Positions 42,937 through 51,506 are shown, counted from the first letter of the stretch. The stretch: 64,000 bases of DNA from Actinacidiphila rubida (GCF_900110255.1 NZ_FODD01000005.1:242826-306825), one strand, 5' to 3'. A program made the numbers and translations. Notes: generated from the letters alone by a model not told the origin.

Positions 42937-43235
42937 GCGACGGAGCATAGAGAGCGTGCGGCCTTGCCTGCGTTGCAGGGCCGCGCGCTGACGTCCCCGG
43001 GCTCGGCTTCCGGGTTGCTCCCGGGCCGCCGACGCCGTGCTCCGCCCGGTGCGTGGTTGCTCGCGCAGTTCCTCGCGTCCCTGCGGGGCTCGGGCTGCCC
43101 CCGGGGCGCCGTTCCCGTCCGCCCTGCCGCCGTGGCCGAGACGAGACCCGCAGACGGCAGCGCGCAGCGCGTGGTACCCCGGAGGCCGAACCCACCCACC
43201 GGCCGGTGGACGGCCGGGCAAGGCCGGGGGCCCCG
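42937..43235. repeat. Dispersed intergenic repeat (copy B)
   Basis: Gene-free. Contains TGGTTGCTCGCGCAGTTCCTCGCG (43053-43075, read in two parts) and GAGACCCGCAGACGGCAGCG with CGCGCAGCGCG, both recurring at 62250-62290, and ends with CACCGGCCGGTGGACGG as at 62320-62333. Belongs to the same repeat family as copies A and C. Confidence 0.65.
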
Positions 43236-43733
43236 TCAGTGGGAGTGTGCGACGCCGCGGCCGCGGGCCATCATCCAGCGGTTGACTGGGGTGGTGGCCA
43301 GGAACGCCAGCGCGAGCGACCCCGCCAGCGAGCTCCAGAAGAGCGCGTCGGCCAGCCCCGCGTCCATCGCTCCGGGGATGCCGACGATCACCGTGTTGTC
43401 GATCAGCTCCATCACCGCGATGGAGACGGTGTCCGCGGCCAGCGCGACCTTGAGGGCCTGCCGGGCCGACAGACCCGTCCGGAGGACACCCCGCATGGTC
43501 AGGGCGTAGCCGAACGCGAAGGCCAGCGCGATGGAGAGCGCGACGGTCGGGCCGTTGTGCAGCCCGGCCGCCGTGCCGATGACCAGGCCGAGCACCTCGC
43601 CGATCGCACAGCCGGTGAGGCAGTGCAGGGTGGCGTGCGCCGCCATGCGCCAGCTCGCACCGCCGTGCCGGCCGGCGCCGTGCCCCGCGTGAACGTGCCC
43701 GTGCGCGTCGTGCGTGTGTTCCGTGGTCTCCAT
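43236..43733 (-). CDS. DUF4396 membrane protein, His-rich N-terminus
   Basis: A 165-residue membrane protein. The first 25 residues are His-rich (TEHTHDAHGHVHAGHGAGRH) and would bind metal. Membrane helices follow with ATLHCLTGCAIGEVLGLVIG, a second helix, and VSIAVMELIDNTVIVGIPGA; the last contains the conserved MELIDN. It ends in RWMMARGRGVAHSH. This is the DUF4396 pattern. ATG 43733 has GGAGGGG upstream. The CsoR-like palindrome 51 bp upstream suggests copper control; export or handling of copper is inferred. Confidence 0.83.
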   Translation of the reverse strand: METTEHTHDAHGHVHAGHGAGRHGGASWRMAAHATLHCLTGCAIGEVLGLVIGTAAGLHNGPTVALSIALAFAFGYALTMRGVLRTGLSARQALKVALAADTVSIAVMELIDNTVIVGIPGAMDAGLADALFWSSLAGSLALAFLATTPVNRWMMARGRGVAHSH

Positions 43734-43783
43734 GGCGCCCCTCCGCCTCGTCGACAAGCGCTCCGTACTCACGCGTCAACCCT

Positions 43784-43800
43784 ATACCCCCGGGGGGTAT
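43784..43800. promoter_or_regulatory. CsoR-like operator ATACCC-N5-GGGTAT (copy 2)
   Basis: ATACCC-CCGGG-GGGTAT with perfect 6-bp arms, same 17-bp design as the site at 12726-12742, 51 bp upstream of the DUF4396 gene and in the gap before the divergent ferritin-like gene. Confidence 0.75.
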
Positions 43801-43939
43801 TCCCGTTCCCCCGATCGGCGCAGTCGCCGCCACCCCCGGTTGCGACCATCCGGCGGTCGACCTTGACTCGTTGACGACCCGTTCCGTCTCGGCGGCGCCC
43901 CCGGCGGTGCTCTCGGCGGCAGATCTAAGGAGCCACGCG

Positions 43940-44719
43940 ATGCTGTCTCCCCGCAGCCTGTTCACGGAGATCCTCGACGACGACGAGTCCTTCCGGCTCT
44001 TCTGCTCGATCGCCGCGAGCGGCGAGTCCCAGGGCGGCTGGGAGAACGGCAGGATCTCCGCTCTCGTGCCCGAGTCGCAGCGCGCGCTCGCGCCCAAGAT
44101 CGCCCGCCACGGCGCGGACGAGGACAAGCACGGCCGGATCTTCACCGCGCTGATGCGCAAGCGCGGCGTGGAGGCGGTGCCGGTGCCGCCGGAGACGGAC
44201 TACACGATGCTGCTGGAGCGCAACGGCATCGGCCTGGCCCACACCCGGCTGCGCCAGGAGACCCCGCTGACCGAGGCCGACATCGTCACGTACCTGTCGC
44301 ACAGCAGGGTGACCGAGCAGCGCGCGTCGGAGCAGATGGCGCTGCTGCTCAAGCACTTCGGCGACCATCCGGAGATCGGCAAGGCGGTCCGGGCCATCGC
44401 GCGGGACGAGGACAACCATCTCGCCTACTGCCACGAGGAGTTGCTGCGGTTCGCGGCGCTCGGCCACGGACGCACCATCCAGCGGATCCTGCGCGAGTGC
44501 GCGATGAGCGAGATCCGGGTCTACCGCGACGTCAGCCTTGCGGTGATGGAGCACATGGGCCGCCTGCTGCGCTGGCCGGCGCCCAAGGCCGCGGCCCTGA
44601 AGGCCGGCATCCACGCCGTGTACCTCTACGAGCGGGCCTTCGGCTGGCGCCGCATGGTGTCGCTGTCGATGCCCGAGCGCCGCGACGCCCTCGGCGGCCC
44701 CGCCGTCGCCATGGCCTAG
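43940..44719 (+). CDS. Ferritin-like di-iron domain protein
   Basis: A 259-residue helical protein with two ExxH motifs spaced as in ferritin-like carboxylate proteins: EDKHGRIF (Glu61, His64) and later ARDEDNHLAYCHEELL. Helices around them (MALLLKHFGDHPEIGKAVRA) support a four-helix bundle. ATG 43940 has AAGGAG 9 nt upstream; a longer frame starts at 43871 without such a site. Role unknown; members include oxidases and hydroxylase-like proteins. Divergent from the DUF4396 gene. Confidence 0.85.
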   Translation: MLSPRSLFTEILDDDESFRLFCSIAASGESQGGWENGRISALVPESQRALAPKIARHGADEDKHGRIFTALMRKRGVEAVPVPPETDYTMLLERNGIGLAHTRLRQETPLTEADIVTYLSHSRVTEQRASEQMALLLKHFGDHPEIGKAVRAIARDEDNHLAYCHEELLRFAALGHGRTIQRILRECAMSEIRVYRDVSLAVMEHMGRLLRWPAPKAAALKAGIHAVYLYERAFGWRRMVSLSMPERRDALGGPAVAMA

Positions 44720-44732
44720 CCACGGCCCCCCG

Positions 44733-44780
44733 CGCCGCCGCCCGGTCCCGCCGCCGCCCGGTCCCGCCGCCGCCCGCCCG
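44733..44780. repeat. Three 16-bp tandem units after ferritin-like gene
   Basis: CGCCGCCGCCCGGTCC occurs twice (44733-44748 and 44749-44764), then a diverged third unit ends near 44780. Confidence 0.6.
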
Positions 44781-44843
44781 CCCGGACGGCCGGGCGTGCC
44801 GATCACCTGACCCGTGCGCCTGCCGCGGTGCACACTGGCGGCC

Positions 44844-45215
44844 ATGCCCGTCTCCCTGCACCACATCGTCGTCGACGCCCGTGATCTGCCCGCCCAGGCC
44901 CGCTTCTGGGCCGAGGCGCTGGGGTGGCGCATCCTGTCCGAGCGGGAGCGGGAAGTGGTCATCGGGCCCGACGCGACCGCGCCCGTCGGCATCTGCTTCA
45001 TGCCGGTGACGGACCGCAAGGTCGTCAAGAACCGCCTGCACCTCGACCTGACGTCGGGCGCGGACGACCGGGAGGCCGAGATCGCGCGCCTGCTCGCGCT
45101 CGGCGCCCGACGGGTGGACGTCGGGCAGACCGGCGACGAGTCGTGGACCGTGCTCGCCGATCCGGAGGGCAACGAGTTCTGCGTGGTCCGCCCGAAGACG
45201 ACCCTCGTGAGCTGA
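44844..45215 (+). CDS. VOC-family (glyoxalase-like) protein
   Basis: A 123-residue single-domain protein: MPVSLHHIVVDARDLPAQAR, FWAEALGWRILSERER, then RLHLDLTSGADDREAEIARL and WTVLADPEGNEFCVVRP. These are the paired beta-alpha-beta-beta-beta units of the glyoxalase/dioxygenase superfamily. ATG 44844. Substrate unknown. Confidence 0.87.
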   Translation: MPVSLHHIVVDARDLPAQARFWAEALGWRILSEREREVVIGPDATAPVGICFMPVTDRKVVKNRLHLDLTSGADDREAEIARLLALGARRVDVGQTGDESWTVLADPEGNEFCVVRPKTTLVS

Positions 45216-45342
45216 GCCGCGCGCCCCGCCCCCGCCACCTGCAGCCCCCGCGCCCGTCACCTGCCGTCCGCCGATCGTCGCCGCCGTCCCCGGCTGACTG
45301 GCGGTTCGTCCGGTCCGGTGCGTCGATGGACGGAGGGGGTCG

Positions 45343-46632
45343 GTGCGAGCCCGGCTGGAGGTGAGGCCCGTGCACCGTCGCGGCGAGGAGTCCCCGCGGC
45401 AGGCGGACGACCGCGACGGCGTGCCCGCGCCCTTCGCCGTGGTGGAGGAGGCCGTCGAGTCGATCGGCACCACGCTCAACGAGCGGACCACCTGCGCCGA
45501 GCTGGCCCGCTTCCTGTGCCGTGAGATCTGCGAGGCGGCGGCCGTGGACCTGCTGACCGAGGACGTCCCCACGTCCCGGCCCGCCGCCGGGACGGCACCG
45601 CTGGTGCGGGCGGCCGCCGCGGGCCGCGCCTCGCTGCTGGAGCCCTGGACGCCGCCGTTCGCCGAGGACCGGCCGTTGAGCGTGCGGGCCCTCGACGAGG
45701 GGCATCCGATCACCGCGTCCGTCGACCTGTCCGGCGGGGAGCATCGCAGCGCGACGTCGGTGCCGCTGATCGCGCACGGCCGGCTGTACGGGGCGGTGCT
45801 CGCGGTCCGCGCCGGGAAGCCGTTCGACGCGCCGGAGACGGCGACGCTGCACTACGCGACACGCCTGGCCGCGGTGCACATCGGCCACGACCGGCGGCAC
45901 ACCGCGGTGCAGAGCACCGCGCTGAACCTGCAGCGTGCGCTGCTGGCCGAGCCGGGCCGGCCGCACCCCAACCTGGACGTCGCCACCCGCTACCTGCCGT
46001 CCGGCGGCGGCGCGCTGGTCGGCGGCGACTGGTTCGAGACGGTCCGGCTGCACTTCGGCCGGACCCTGCTGGTGATGGGCGACGTCATGGGCCACGGTCT
46101 GGACGCCGCGGTGGACATGAACGCGTACCGGTCGATGCTGCGCTACGTCGCGTCCACCGACCTGCCCCCGCACCGGGTGCTGCGGCAGCTCGACGTCGCG
46201 GTGGCCGAGGACGGCTCGCGGCGCCCGGCGACCTGCCTGCTGGTCAGGGTCGATCCGGCCCGGGACACCGTCGCGCTGGTCAGCGCCGGGCACCTGCCGC
46301 CGGTGGTGTTCGGCGCGGACGGCACCGGCACGCTGGTCGACGTGCCGGTGGGACCGCCGCTGGGCACGGGTATCGGCGGCTACGAGCAGCTGACCCGCGC
46401 TCTGGACCCCGACGAGACGCTGCTGATGTACACCGACGGGCTGGTGGAGCGGCGCCACGAGGACATCGACGTCTCGCTGGCCCGGCTGGCCGGGCTCGCG
46501 CTGCCGCCGGGCGCCACGATCCAGCAGGTCCTCGACGAGGTGCTGCACCGCCTGGACGCCTACCGGGCTGAGGACGACGTGGCCGTCCTGGCCGCGCGGA
46601 TCCACCGCCGCCGTCCGGCCGGGACGTCCTGA
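45343..46632 (+). CDS. PP2C phosphatase with GAF domain (SpoIIE family)
   Basis: A 429-residue soluble regulator: GAF domain (about 30-190, VVEEAVESIGTTLNERTTCA, RSATSVPLIAHGRLYGAVLA) and SpoIIE phosphatase (about 205-425, ALVGGDWFETVRLHFGRTLL, VMGDVMGHGLDAAVDMNAYR, LMYTDGLVERRHEDIDVSLA). Third protein of this class in the window. Start GTG 45343 (GGAGGGG 4 nt before) or GTG 45370 (GGAGG 9 nt before). Followed after 13 bp by the stop of the convergent regulator gene. Confidence 0.92.
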   Translation: MRARLEVRPVHRRGEESPRQADDRDGVPAPFAVVEEAVESIGTTLNERTTCAELARFLCREICEAAAVDLLTEDVPTSRPAAGTAPLVRAAAAGRASLLEPWTPPFAEDRPLSVRALDEGHPITASVDLSGGEHRSATSVPLIAHGRLYGAVLAVRAGKPFDAPETATLHYATRLAAVHIGHDRRHTAVQSTALNLQRALLAEPGRPHPNLDVATRYLPSGGGALVGGDWFETVRLHFGRTLLVMGDVMGHGLDAAVDMNAYRSMLRYVASTDLPPHRVLRQLDVAVAEDGSRRPATCLLVRVDPARDTVALVSAGHLPPVVFGADGTGTLVDVPVGPPLGTGIGGYEQLTRALDPDETLLMYTDGLVERRHEDIDVSLARLAGLALPPGATIQQVLDEVLHRLDAYRAEDDVAVLAARIHRRRPAGTS

Positions 46633-46645
46633 CCCGGCGCCGCCC

Positions 46646-47446
46646 TCAGGCCTCCGAGTCCAGGCGTGCCCCGGCCTGTTCGGTACCGGCCTGTTCCGTG
46701 CGGTCCTGGGCGGCCGGCGTCTCGGCCGGTGTCCCGGGCTTGGTGTAGAGGACCTCGCGGGCCTGCTCGGCGGCGCGCGTGATGCTCTCGGTGACGAAGT
46801 CGAGGAAACGGGAGACGTTCTCCAGGCGGGTGGACGCCGGGGTGCCGGGGCCCAGGACGCCGGCGCCCTCCCGGGCGACCTCGACGATCCGGGCGGTGGC
46901 CTTGGCGCTGGCCATCATCGACTGGTACCAGACGTCGTCGTCGACGACGTAGCGCTCGCGGCGCCGCTCGTCGCGCTCCCGGCGGACCAGGCCCTGACTC
47001 TCCAGGAACGCGATCGACTTGGAGATCGTCGCCGGGCTGACCTGGAGGCGCTGGACGAGTTCGGCGGCGGTGAGGCTGCCGGAGTCCGTCGTGTACAGGG
47101 CGACCATCACGCGGGACAGCATCGTGGTCATGCCCGACTGCGCGAGGACCTCGGTGAACACCTCCTCGAACGCGTGGACCGCCCCGGCGTCCCGCCCGTA
47201 CGGCAGCGGCGCCGCCGCCGCGTCCCGCGGGCCGGGACTCCGCGTGCTGCGGTGCGCGCGGCGTTCGGTGGCGCGGTGGGCGGCGTCCGCGCGGTACGCG
47301 GTGGGTCCGCCGTTGCGCATGACCTCGCGCGTCACGGTGGACGTCGGCCGGTCGAGCCGCCGGGCGATCTCCGCGTAGGGGAGGTCGTCGGCCAGACCCA
47401 GCGCGATCTGCCGGCGTTCCTGCTGGGTGAGCCTGCCTCCCGGCAT
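46646..47446 (-). CDS. MarR/GbsR-type transcriptional regulator with extra N-terminal HTH
   Basis: A 266-residue regulator with two DNA-binding segments. Residues 5-45 look like an IS30-type HTH (LTQQERRQIALGLADDLPYA, EIARRLDRPTSTVTREVMRN). Residues 95-175 form a GbsR/MarR winged helix (EVFTEVLAQSGMTTMLSRVM, AAELVQRLQVSPATISKSIA, FLESQGLVRRERDERRRERY). ATG 47446 has AAGGAGG. It is divergent from the DUF4097 gene, and the shared gap contains repeated TGCAACG sites. Confidence 0.87.
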   Translation of the reverse strand: MPGGRLTQQERRQIALGLADDLPYAEIARRLDRPTSTVTREVMRNGGPTAYRADAAHRATERRAHRSTRSPGPRDAAAAPLPYGRDAGAVHAFEEVFTEVLAQSGMTTMLSRVMVALYTTDSGSLTAAELVQRLQVSPATISKSIAFLESQGLVRRERDERRRERYVVDDDVWYQSMMASAKATARIVEVAREGAGVLGPGTPASTRLENVSRFLDFVTESITRAAEQAREVLYTKPGTPAETPAAQDRTEQAGTEQAGARLDSEA

Positions 47447-47503
47447 CGCGGCCTCCTTCGTGGTCCTCGGATCGCGCCCAGCATAGCGTTCGCGGTCAAT
47501 CCA

Positions 47504-47628
47504 TTGCAACGTTCAACGCCCCGCATGTTGCGTTCTCTGTCAGGTTCGTTGCAACGAAATCCCTGCTTCTACCTGCGATTATTGCCGTCCGATGCAACGA
47601 ATCAGTTGCCGGAATCATGAATGCAACG
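47504..47628. promoter_or_regulatory. Five TGCAACG-type sites between regulator and DUF4097
   Basis: TTGCAACG (47504-47511), the inverse TGTTGCG (47526-47532), palindrome CGTTGCAACG (47547-47556), TGCAACG (47593-47599) and TGCAACG (47622-47628) in 125 bp of the 249-bp divergent gap. Probable operators of the GbsR-type regulator. Confidence 0.6.
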
Positions 47629-47695
47629 TAGCGTTTCTGTTGTCGGAAACACCCGGCAGCACTGGATCACCCGATGCAGACCAAGGAGCGCAACC

Positions 47696-48367
47696 ATGCA
47701 GAAGTTCGCCACCCCCGCCGCGATCTCGGCCGTCCTGGACATCCCCGCCGGGCGCATCCGGTTCATCGCCGCCGACCGCGCCGACACCACCGTCGAGGTC
47801 CTGCCCGCCAACCCCGCCAAGGGCCGCGACGTGAAGGCCGCCGAGCAGATCGAGGTCGCGTTCGCCGACGGCGTGCTGCGGGTCGCGGCCGCGGGGCCCA
47901 AGCGCCGGATCCTGGGCGACTCCGGCTCGGTCGAGGTGACCGTCCAGCTGCCCGCCGGCTCCCGCGTCCGGGCCACCACGGCCGACGCCGAACTGCGGGG
48001 CGTCGGACGGCTGGGCGACGTCGAGTTCGAGAGCGCGCGGGCCACCGTCAAGCTGGACGAGACCGCCGGTGCCCGCGTCGCCCTGAAGGACGGCGGCGTC
48101 TCCGTCGGCCGGCTGGGCGGGGACGCGGAGATCAGCACGATGCGGGGCGACATCGAGATCGCCGAGGCCGTGTCCGGGGCGGTCGCCCTGACCACCCAGA
48201 AGGGCGCGATCGCGGTGGGCGCCGCCCGCGGCGTCTCGGCCTCCCTGGACGCCGGCACCGCCTACGGCCGGATCACCAACACCCTGCGGAACGCCGACGG
48301 CGCGGCCGCCGGTCTGGCCATCCGGGCGACCACCGCCTACGGCGACATCACCGCCCGGAGCCTGTGA
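47696..48367 (+). CDS. DUF4097-family beta-helix-like protein
   Basis: A 223-residue protein of repeated short beta strands (IPAGRIRFIAADRADTTVEV, RATTADAELRGVGRLGDVEF, EISTMRGDIEIAEAVSGAVA, LTTQKGAIAVGAARGVSAS), the DUF4097 pattern. No signal peptide or membrane helix is seen, so it is probably cytoplasmic. ATG 47696 has AAGGAG upstream. Such genes are regularly divergent from a GbsR/MarR-type regulator in Streptomyces. Function unknown. Confidence 0.88.
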   Translation: MQKFATPAAISAVLDIPAGRIRFIAADRADTTVEVLPANPAKGRDVKAAEQIEVAFADGVLRVAAAGPKRRILGDSGSVEVTVQLPAGSRVRATTADAELRGVGRLGDVEFESARATVKLDETAGARVALKDGGVSVGRLGGDAEISTMRGDIEIAEAVSGAVALTTQKGAIAVGAARGVSASLDAGTAYGRITNTLRNADGAAAGLAIRATTAYGDITARSL

Positions 48368-48465
48368 CGGCCGGCGGAACGCCGTGACCGCACGGAACGC
48401 CGCGGGACCACGCACGACGGCACGGAACCACGCGCGGCCGCCGCCCCGCACCGCGCGACCGCCGA

Positions 48466-48506
48466 CGGGCGGCGCACACCGGCAACTGCCCGGTGCGCGC
48501 CGCCCG
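48466..48506. terminator. Bidirectional terminator
   Basis: 17-bp stem with one mismatch (CGGGCGGCGCACACCGG / CCGGTGCGCGCCGCCCG) and a 7-nt loop, between the convergent genes ending at 48367 and 48577. Confidence 0.8.
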
Positions 48507-48576
48507 TTCGGCTTTCCGGAGAGCGGCGCGGGGCGCGGGGCGGCGGCCGCGCGGAGAGCCGCGGGGAGCGTGGCGG

Positions 48577-49584
48577 TCAGGGCAGGGAGGCCAGTACGAG
48601 GCCCTTCGCGTCGTACACGGTGACCTTCACGTCGGCCAGCGGTGACCGCCCGGCCGCCGAGCCCGGCCCGCCGCCGTCCGGCGAGGGTCCCGTGCCGTAG
48701 CCGGTCGCGTAGCCGGGACGGCCCGGCAGGGTCACGACCTTCAGCACGACGGTGGTGCCGCCGGCGGTGACCGTCATCGACGCGGCCGTCCCGCTGCCGA
48801 TGTACAGCGGCGTGTACACGGTGACGCCCGCGCTCCCCGCCGACTGCAGGCTGACGGAGTTCGCGGCCTGGTTGCCGTCCGCGACGCTCTTGCACTCCCA
48901 CGGGCCGTGCCCGAACGACAGGCAGCGGCGCGTCGCGTCCAGCCGCAGCCGGGTGTCCGTGTCCAGTTCGACGACCTCCCCGGGCCGCACCACCTCCGCC
49001 GACGGCTGGATCGTCACCTTCACCGACGAGTGCGGAGGCGTGGGCCTCGCGGTGGTGGCCGGCGCGGTGGGGGCCGCCGCGGGCGCGACCGGGGACGCGG
49101 CCGTCCGGTTCCGCGCGACCACGACGCCGCCTCCGGCCACCGCGACCGCGGCGACCACGCACACCGCGAACGCCAGCCGCCGCGCCCTGCGCCTGCGGCG
49201 GGCCCGCTCCAGCACCGCGCGGACCGGCCAGGCCGACGGCCGGATGCCGGTCGCCGCGTCCAGGAGGGCGGCACGCAGCAGGTCCTCGGCCGCGGCGGAG
49301 CCGGACGACGCGGGGGCGACCGCGTCGGCGGGTGCGCCGGGCTCGGGCCGATGGGGCTCGGGCCGGCCGTCGACCGTCCGGCTGTGCCCGCCGTGCCCGT
49401 CGTGCCCGTCGTGCCTGTCGTGCCTGTCGTGCCTGTCGTGCCCGCCGTGCCCGTCGTCTCCGTCGTGGGTGGCGTGCCCGCCGTGTCCGTCCCGTTCCCG
49501 GGGGTGCTCCGGGCGCGAGGGCAGCTCCTGGTGCCGTTCGGGCCCGGCCTCGTCGGCCTGGCCGTGCTCCTGACGCGTGCTCAC
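48577..49584 (-). CDS. Membrane partner of second SigE-family sigma factor, with His/Asp repeat
   Basis: A 335-residue protein. The cytoplasmic N-terminus (1-140) contains a His/Asp/Gly repeat (GGHDRHDRHDRHDGHDGHGG) encoded by a 9-bp tandem repeat at about 49380-49455. One membrane helix follows (LAFAVCVVAAVAVAGGGVVV, about 137-157), then an exported domain of beta type (VKVTIQPSAEVVRPGEVVEL) with two Cys. GTG 49584 overlaps the sigma gene stop by 4 bp. Same layout as the gene at 1363. An anti-sigma role is possible but unproven; the His repeat could bind metal. Confidence 0.75.
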   Translation of the reverse strand: MSTRQEHGQADEAGPERHQELPSRPEHPRERDGHGGHATHDGDDGHGGHDRHDRHDRHDGHDGHGGHSRTVDGRPEPHRPEPGAPADAVAPASSGSAAAEDLLRAALLDAATGIRPSAWPVRAVLERARRRRRARRLAFAVCVVAAVAVAGGGVVVARNRTAASPVAPAAAPTAPATTARPTPPHSSVKVTIQPSAEVVRPGEVVELDTDTRLRLDATRRCLSFGHGPWECKSVADGNQAANSVSLQSAGSAGVTVYTPLYIGSGTAASMTVTAGGTTVVLKVVTLPGRPGYATGYGTGPSPDGGGPGSAAGRSPLADVKVTVYDAKGLVLASLP

Positions 49585-50225
49585 CGCGTGCCCTCCTCTC
49601 CCGTGTCCGTCGCCGATTCCGCAGGTGTGCGTGGTGCGGGGACGGCCGGTGCCGTCCCCGCCGTGCCCGCGGCACCCTCCGTGCCGCCCGGTGTCGCGAG
49701 CGCCGGGTGCGCGCGGAGCCTGCGCAGACCGCGGGCGGCCTGGCCCGCGGCGGTGGCGACCGGGCAGCCCAGGACGTCCGCGACCTGCTGGTCGCTCAGG
49801 TCCGCCCAGTAGCGCAGCACCACCACCACCCGCTGCCGCGCGGGCAGTTGGGCGAGCGCGCCCAGCAGCTCGGCCTGGTCCCCGTCCCGTGCGGTCCGCC
49901 GCGGGCCGAGCAGGCGTGCGACGCGGCGCCTGCGCTGCCGGGCGAGGGCGTCGTTGACAAGGGCGCGGTGCAGGTAGGCGTCGGGTTCGTCGAGCCGGCC
50001 GATCCGCGGCCAGCGCAGGTACGCCTTGGCCAGCGCCGCCTGGGCCAGGTCCTCGGCCTCGCGGTGATCGCCCGTCAGCAGGTAGGCCGTGCAGACCAGC
50101 CGCGACCAGCGCGCGGCGGCGTACGCGGCGAAGTCGGGCGCGCCCTCGGACGGCGGTGCCTGCGGTCCCGGGAGGTCGCCGTGCCGCGCCGGCGCCGCGA
50201 GTGACCCGCCGTCAGTGCCGGTCAC
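49581..50225 (-). CDS. SigE-family (ECF-type) RNA polymerase sigma factor
   Basis: A 214-residue sigma factor: region 2 (RLVCTAYLLTGDHREAEDLA, QAALAKAYLRWPRIGR) and region 4 (LPARQRVVVVLRYWADLSDQ, QVADVLGCPVATAAGQAARG), then an unstructured tail of about 40 residues. GTG 50225 is my choice; the frame is open to 50408. Its end overlaps the membrane-protein gene. The pair is a paralogue of 861-2163. The recognition helix differs (CPVATAAGQAA against CSEGTVKSQAS), so the targets should differ. Confidence 0.9.
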   Translation of the reverse strand: MTGTDGGSLAAPARHGDLPGPQAPPSEGAPDFAAYAAARWSRLVCTAYLLTGDHREAEDLAQAALAKAYLRWPRIGRLDEPDAYLHRALVNDALARQRRRRVARLLGPRRTARDGDQAELLGALAQLPARQRVVVVLRYWADLSDQQVADVLGCPVATAAGQAARGLRRLRAHPALATPGGTEGAAGTAGTAPAVPAPRTPAESATDTGEEGTR

Positions 50226-50629
50226 CGGCCCCGCCCCGCGCGTCGTCGCGTGCTCCCTCGGCGGTCGGCGGCGTGGCCACCGGCGGCATCGGCATGGATC
50301 AGGCTCCTCGTGTGTCCGGGTGTCCAGTGTCCGGGTCGCCCGCGGCCGCACCACGCCGGGGGTGCCTCCGGACCGCGGGGTGCGCCGCGCGCCCCGTCCC
50401 CGTATCACTCCCTGAGGGGTCTCCCGGGTTCCACGGTTGCCCCGGGCACACCTGTCCCACTGGCCCGGACGGCGGACGCGGGGGCGCGGGCGCGGGCATG
50501 ATCGCGCGGCCCGGGATGTGGAGCGGATACGGTGGGTGTTCAGGTACGAACACTGAGTGAGGGGTGTCGTGTGCTGCCGCGAGACGGGTGCGCCACCCCT
50601 CTTTCCCCTGTATGACCGAAGGAGAAGTC
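50226..50629. other. Divergent gap between sigma factor and chaplin gene
   Basis: 404 bp with no gene I can support. It contains the promoters of both neighbours. The one clear structure is the palindrome at 50536-50553. Confidence 0.6.
50536..50553. promoter_or_regulatory. GTGTTC-N6-GAACAC palindrome upstream of chaplin
   Basis: 18-bp dyad with perfect 6-bp arms (GTGTTC-AGGTAC-GAACAC), 77 bp before the chaplin start. It may be an operator; no regulator is assigned. Confidence 0.5.
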
Positions 50630-50869
50630 GTGAAGCTGATGCACAAGAGCGTCGCGCTGGCCGTGCTGGCCGGCGGAATCATCCTCGTGTCGGGTGGCGT
50701 CGCCACCGCGGACTCGGGGGCGAACGGTGCCGCGGTCGGGTCGCCGGGCGTGCTCTCCGGTGACGTCATCGAGGTTCCGATCAACATCCCGGTCAACCTC
50801 TGCGGCGACTCGGTGGACGTGATCGGCCTGCTCAACCCGGCCCTCGGCGACACCTGCGTCAACGACTGA
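50630..50869 (+). CDS. Short chaplin (secreted hydrophobic coat protein)
   Basis: A 79-residue precursor. The signal peptide (VALAVLAGGIILVSGGVATA) is cleaved about residue 27. The mature part is a single chaplin domain: GAAVGSPGVLSGDVIEVPIN and IPVNLCGDSVDVIGLLNPAL, with the two conserved cysteines Cys58 and Cys76. Short chaplins assemble into amyloid films that let aerial hyphae leave water. GTG 50630 has GGAGAA 3 nt upstream; ATG 50612 and 50639 are alternatives. Normally transcribed in development. Confidence 0.93.
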   Translation: MKLMHKSVALAVLAGGIILVSGGVATADSGANGAAVGSPGVLSGDVIEVPINIPVNLCGDSVDVIGLLNPALGDTCVND

Positions 50870-51029
50870 GCTGCCGGACGCGCAGGCGGCCGAGCACTTC
50901 AGCAGCCTAGTGACCTGAGCACCTGCCTCCGGGCAGGGCGGCGTACGGCCGGGGCGTCCTACGGCGGGCGGTCCGGCCGGCGTGGGTGCGGGTGCGGTGG
51001 CTCTCGGCCGGAGGCCGGCGGGCGCGGGG

Positions 51030-51506
51030 TCAGGCCGGTGGGAGCCCGAGGCGTTCGGCGAGGCGGTCCAGGAACGCGCGCTGGCCCTTCACGATCTTCC
51101 CGGCGGCCTCTTCCGCGCCGAACCAGGCGACCCGGTCCAGCTCGGGGAACTCCCGCAGGGTCCCCGAACCCCGCGGCCACTCCATGGTGAACGTGCCGGG
51201 CACGACGGCCTCGGGGTCGAGGTCGCCCTCCAGCGCCCACGCGGTGACGACCTTGCCGCCGGACTGCCGCACCTCGCCGAGCGGCAGCGGCTCCCCGTCC
51301 GGCACCGGCAGCCCCAGCTCCTCGCGGAACTCCCGCCGGGCCGCGGCCTCCGGGCCCTCCTCCGGCGCGTACTCGCCCTTGACCACGCTCCACGCCCCGG
51401 CGTCCTTGCGGGCCCAGAACGGCCCGCCCATGTGCCCGAGGAGTACCTGGACCCCGCCGTCGGCACGGCGGAACAGCAGGATGCCCGCGCTCTGCTTGGC
51501 TGCCAC
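51030..51506 (-). CDS. Nudix hydrolase
   Basis: A 158-residue Nudix-fold protein. The Nudix box reads GEYAPEEGPEAAARREFREE then LGL, matching GX5EX7REUXEEXGU. The N-terminus AAKQSAGILLFRRADGGVQV and the middle WARKDAGAWSVVKGEYAPE resemble the Ap4A hydrolase/NTP pyrophosphohydrolase subfamily. GTG 51506. It is divergent from the TIGR03086-type gene. Substrate unknown. Confidence 0.9.
   Translation of the reverse strand: MAAKQSAGILLFRRADGGVQVLLGHMGGPFWARKDAGAWSVVKGEYAPEEGPEAAARREFREELGLPVPDGEPLPLGEVRQSGGKVVTAWALEGDLDPEAVVPGTFTMEWPRGSGTLREFPELDRVAWFGAEEAAGKIVKGQRAFLDRLAERLGLPPA

Noticed and set aside
44733..44780. 16-bp tandem units as a CRISPR-like array
   Set aside because: No spacers between units, only three copies and GC-only sequence; a simple tandem repeat.
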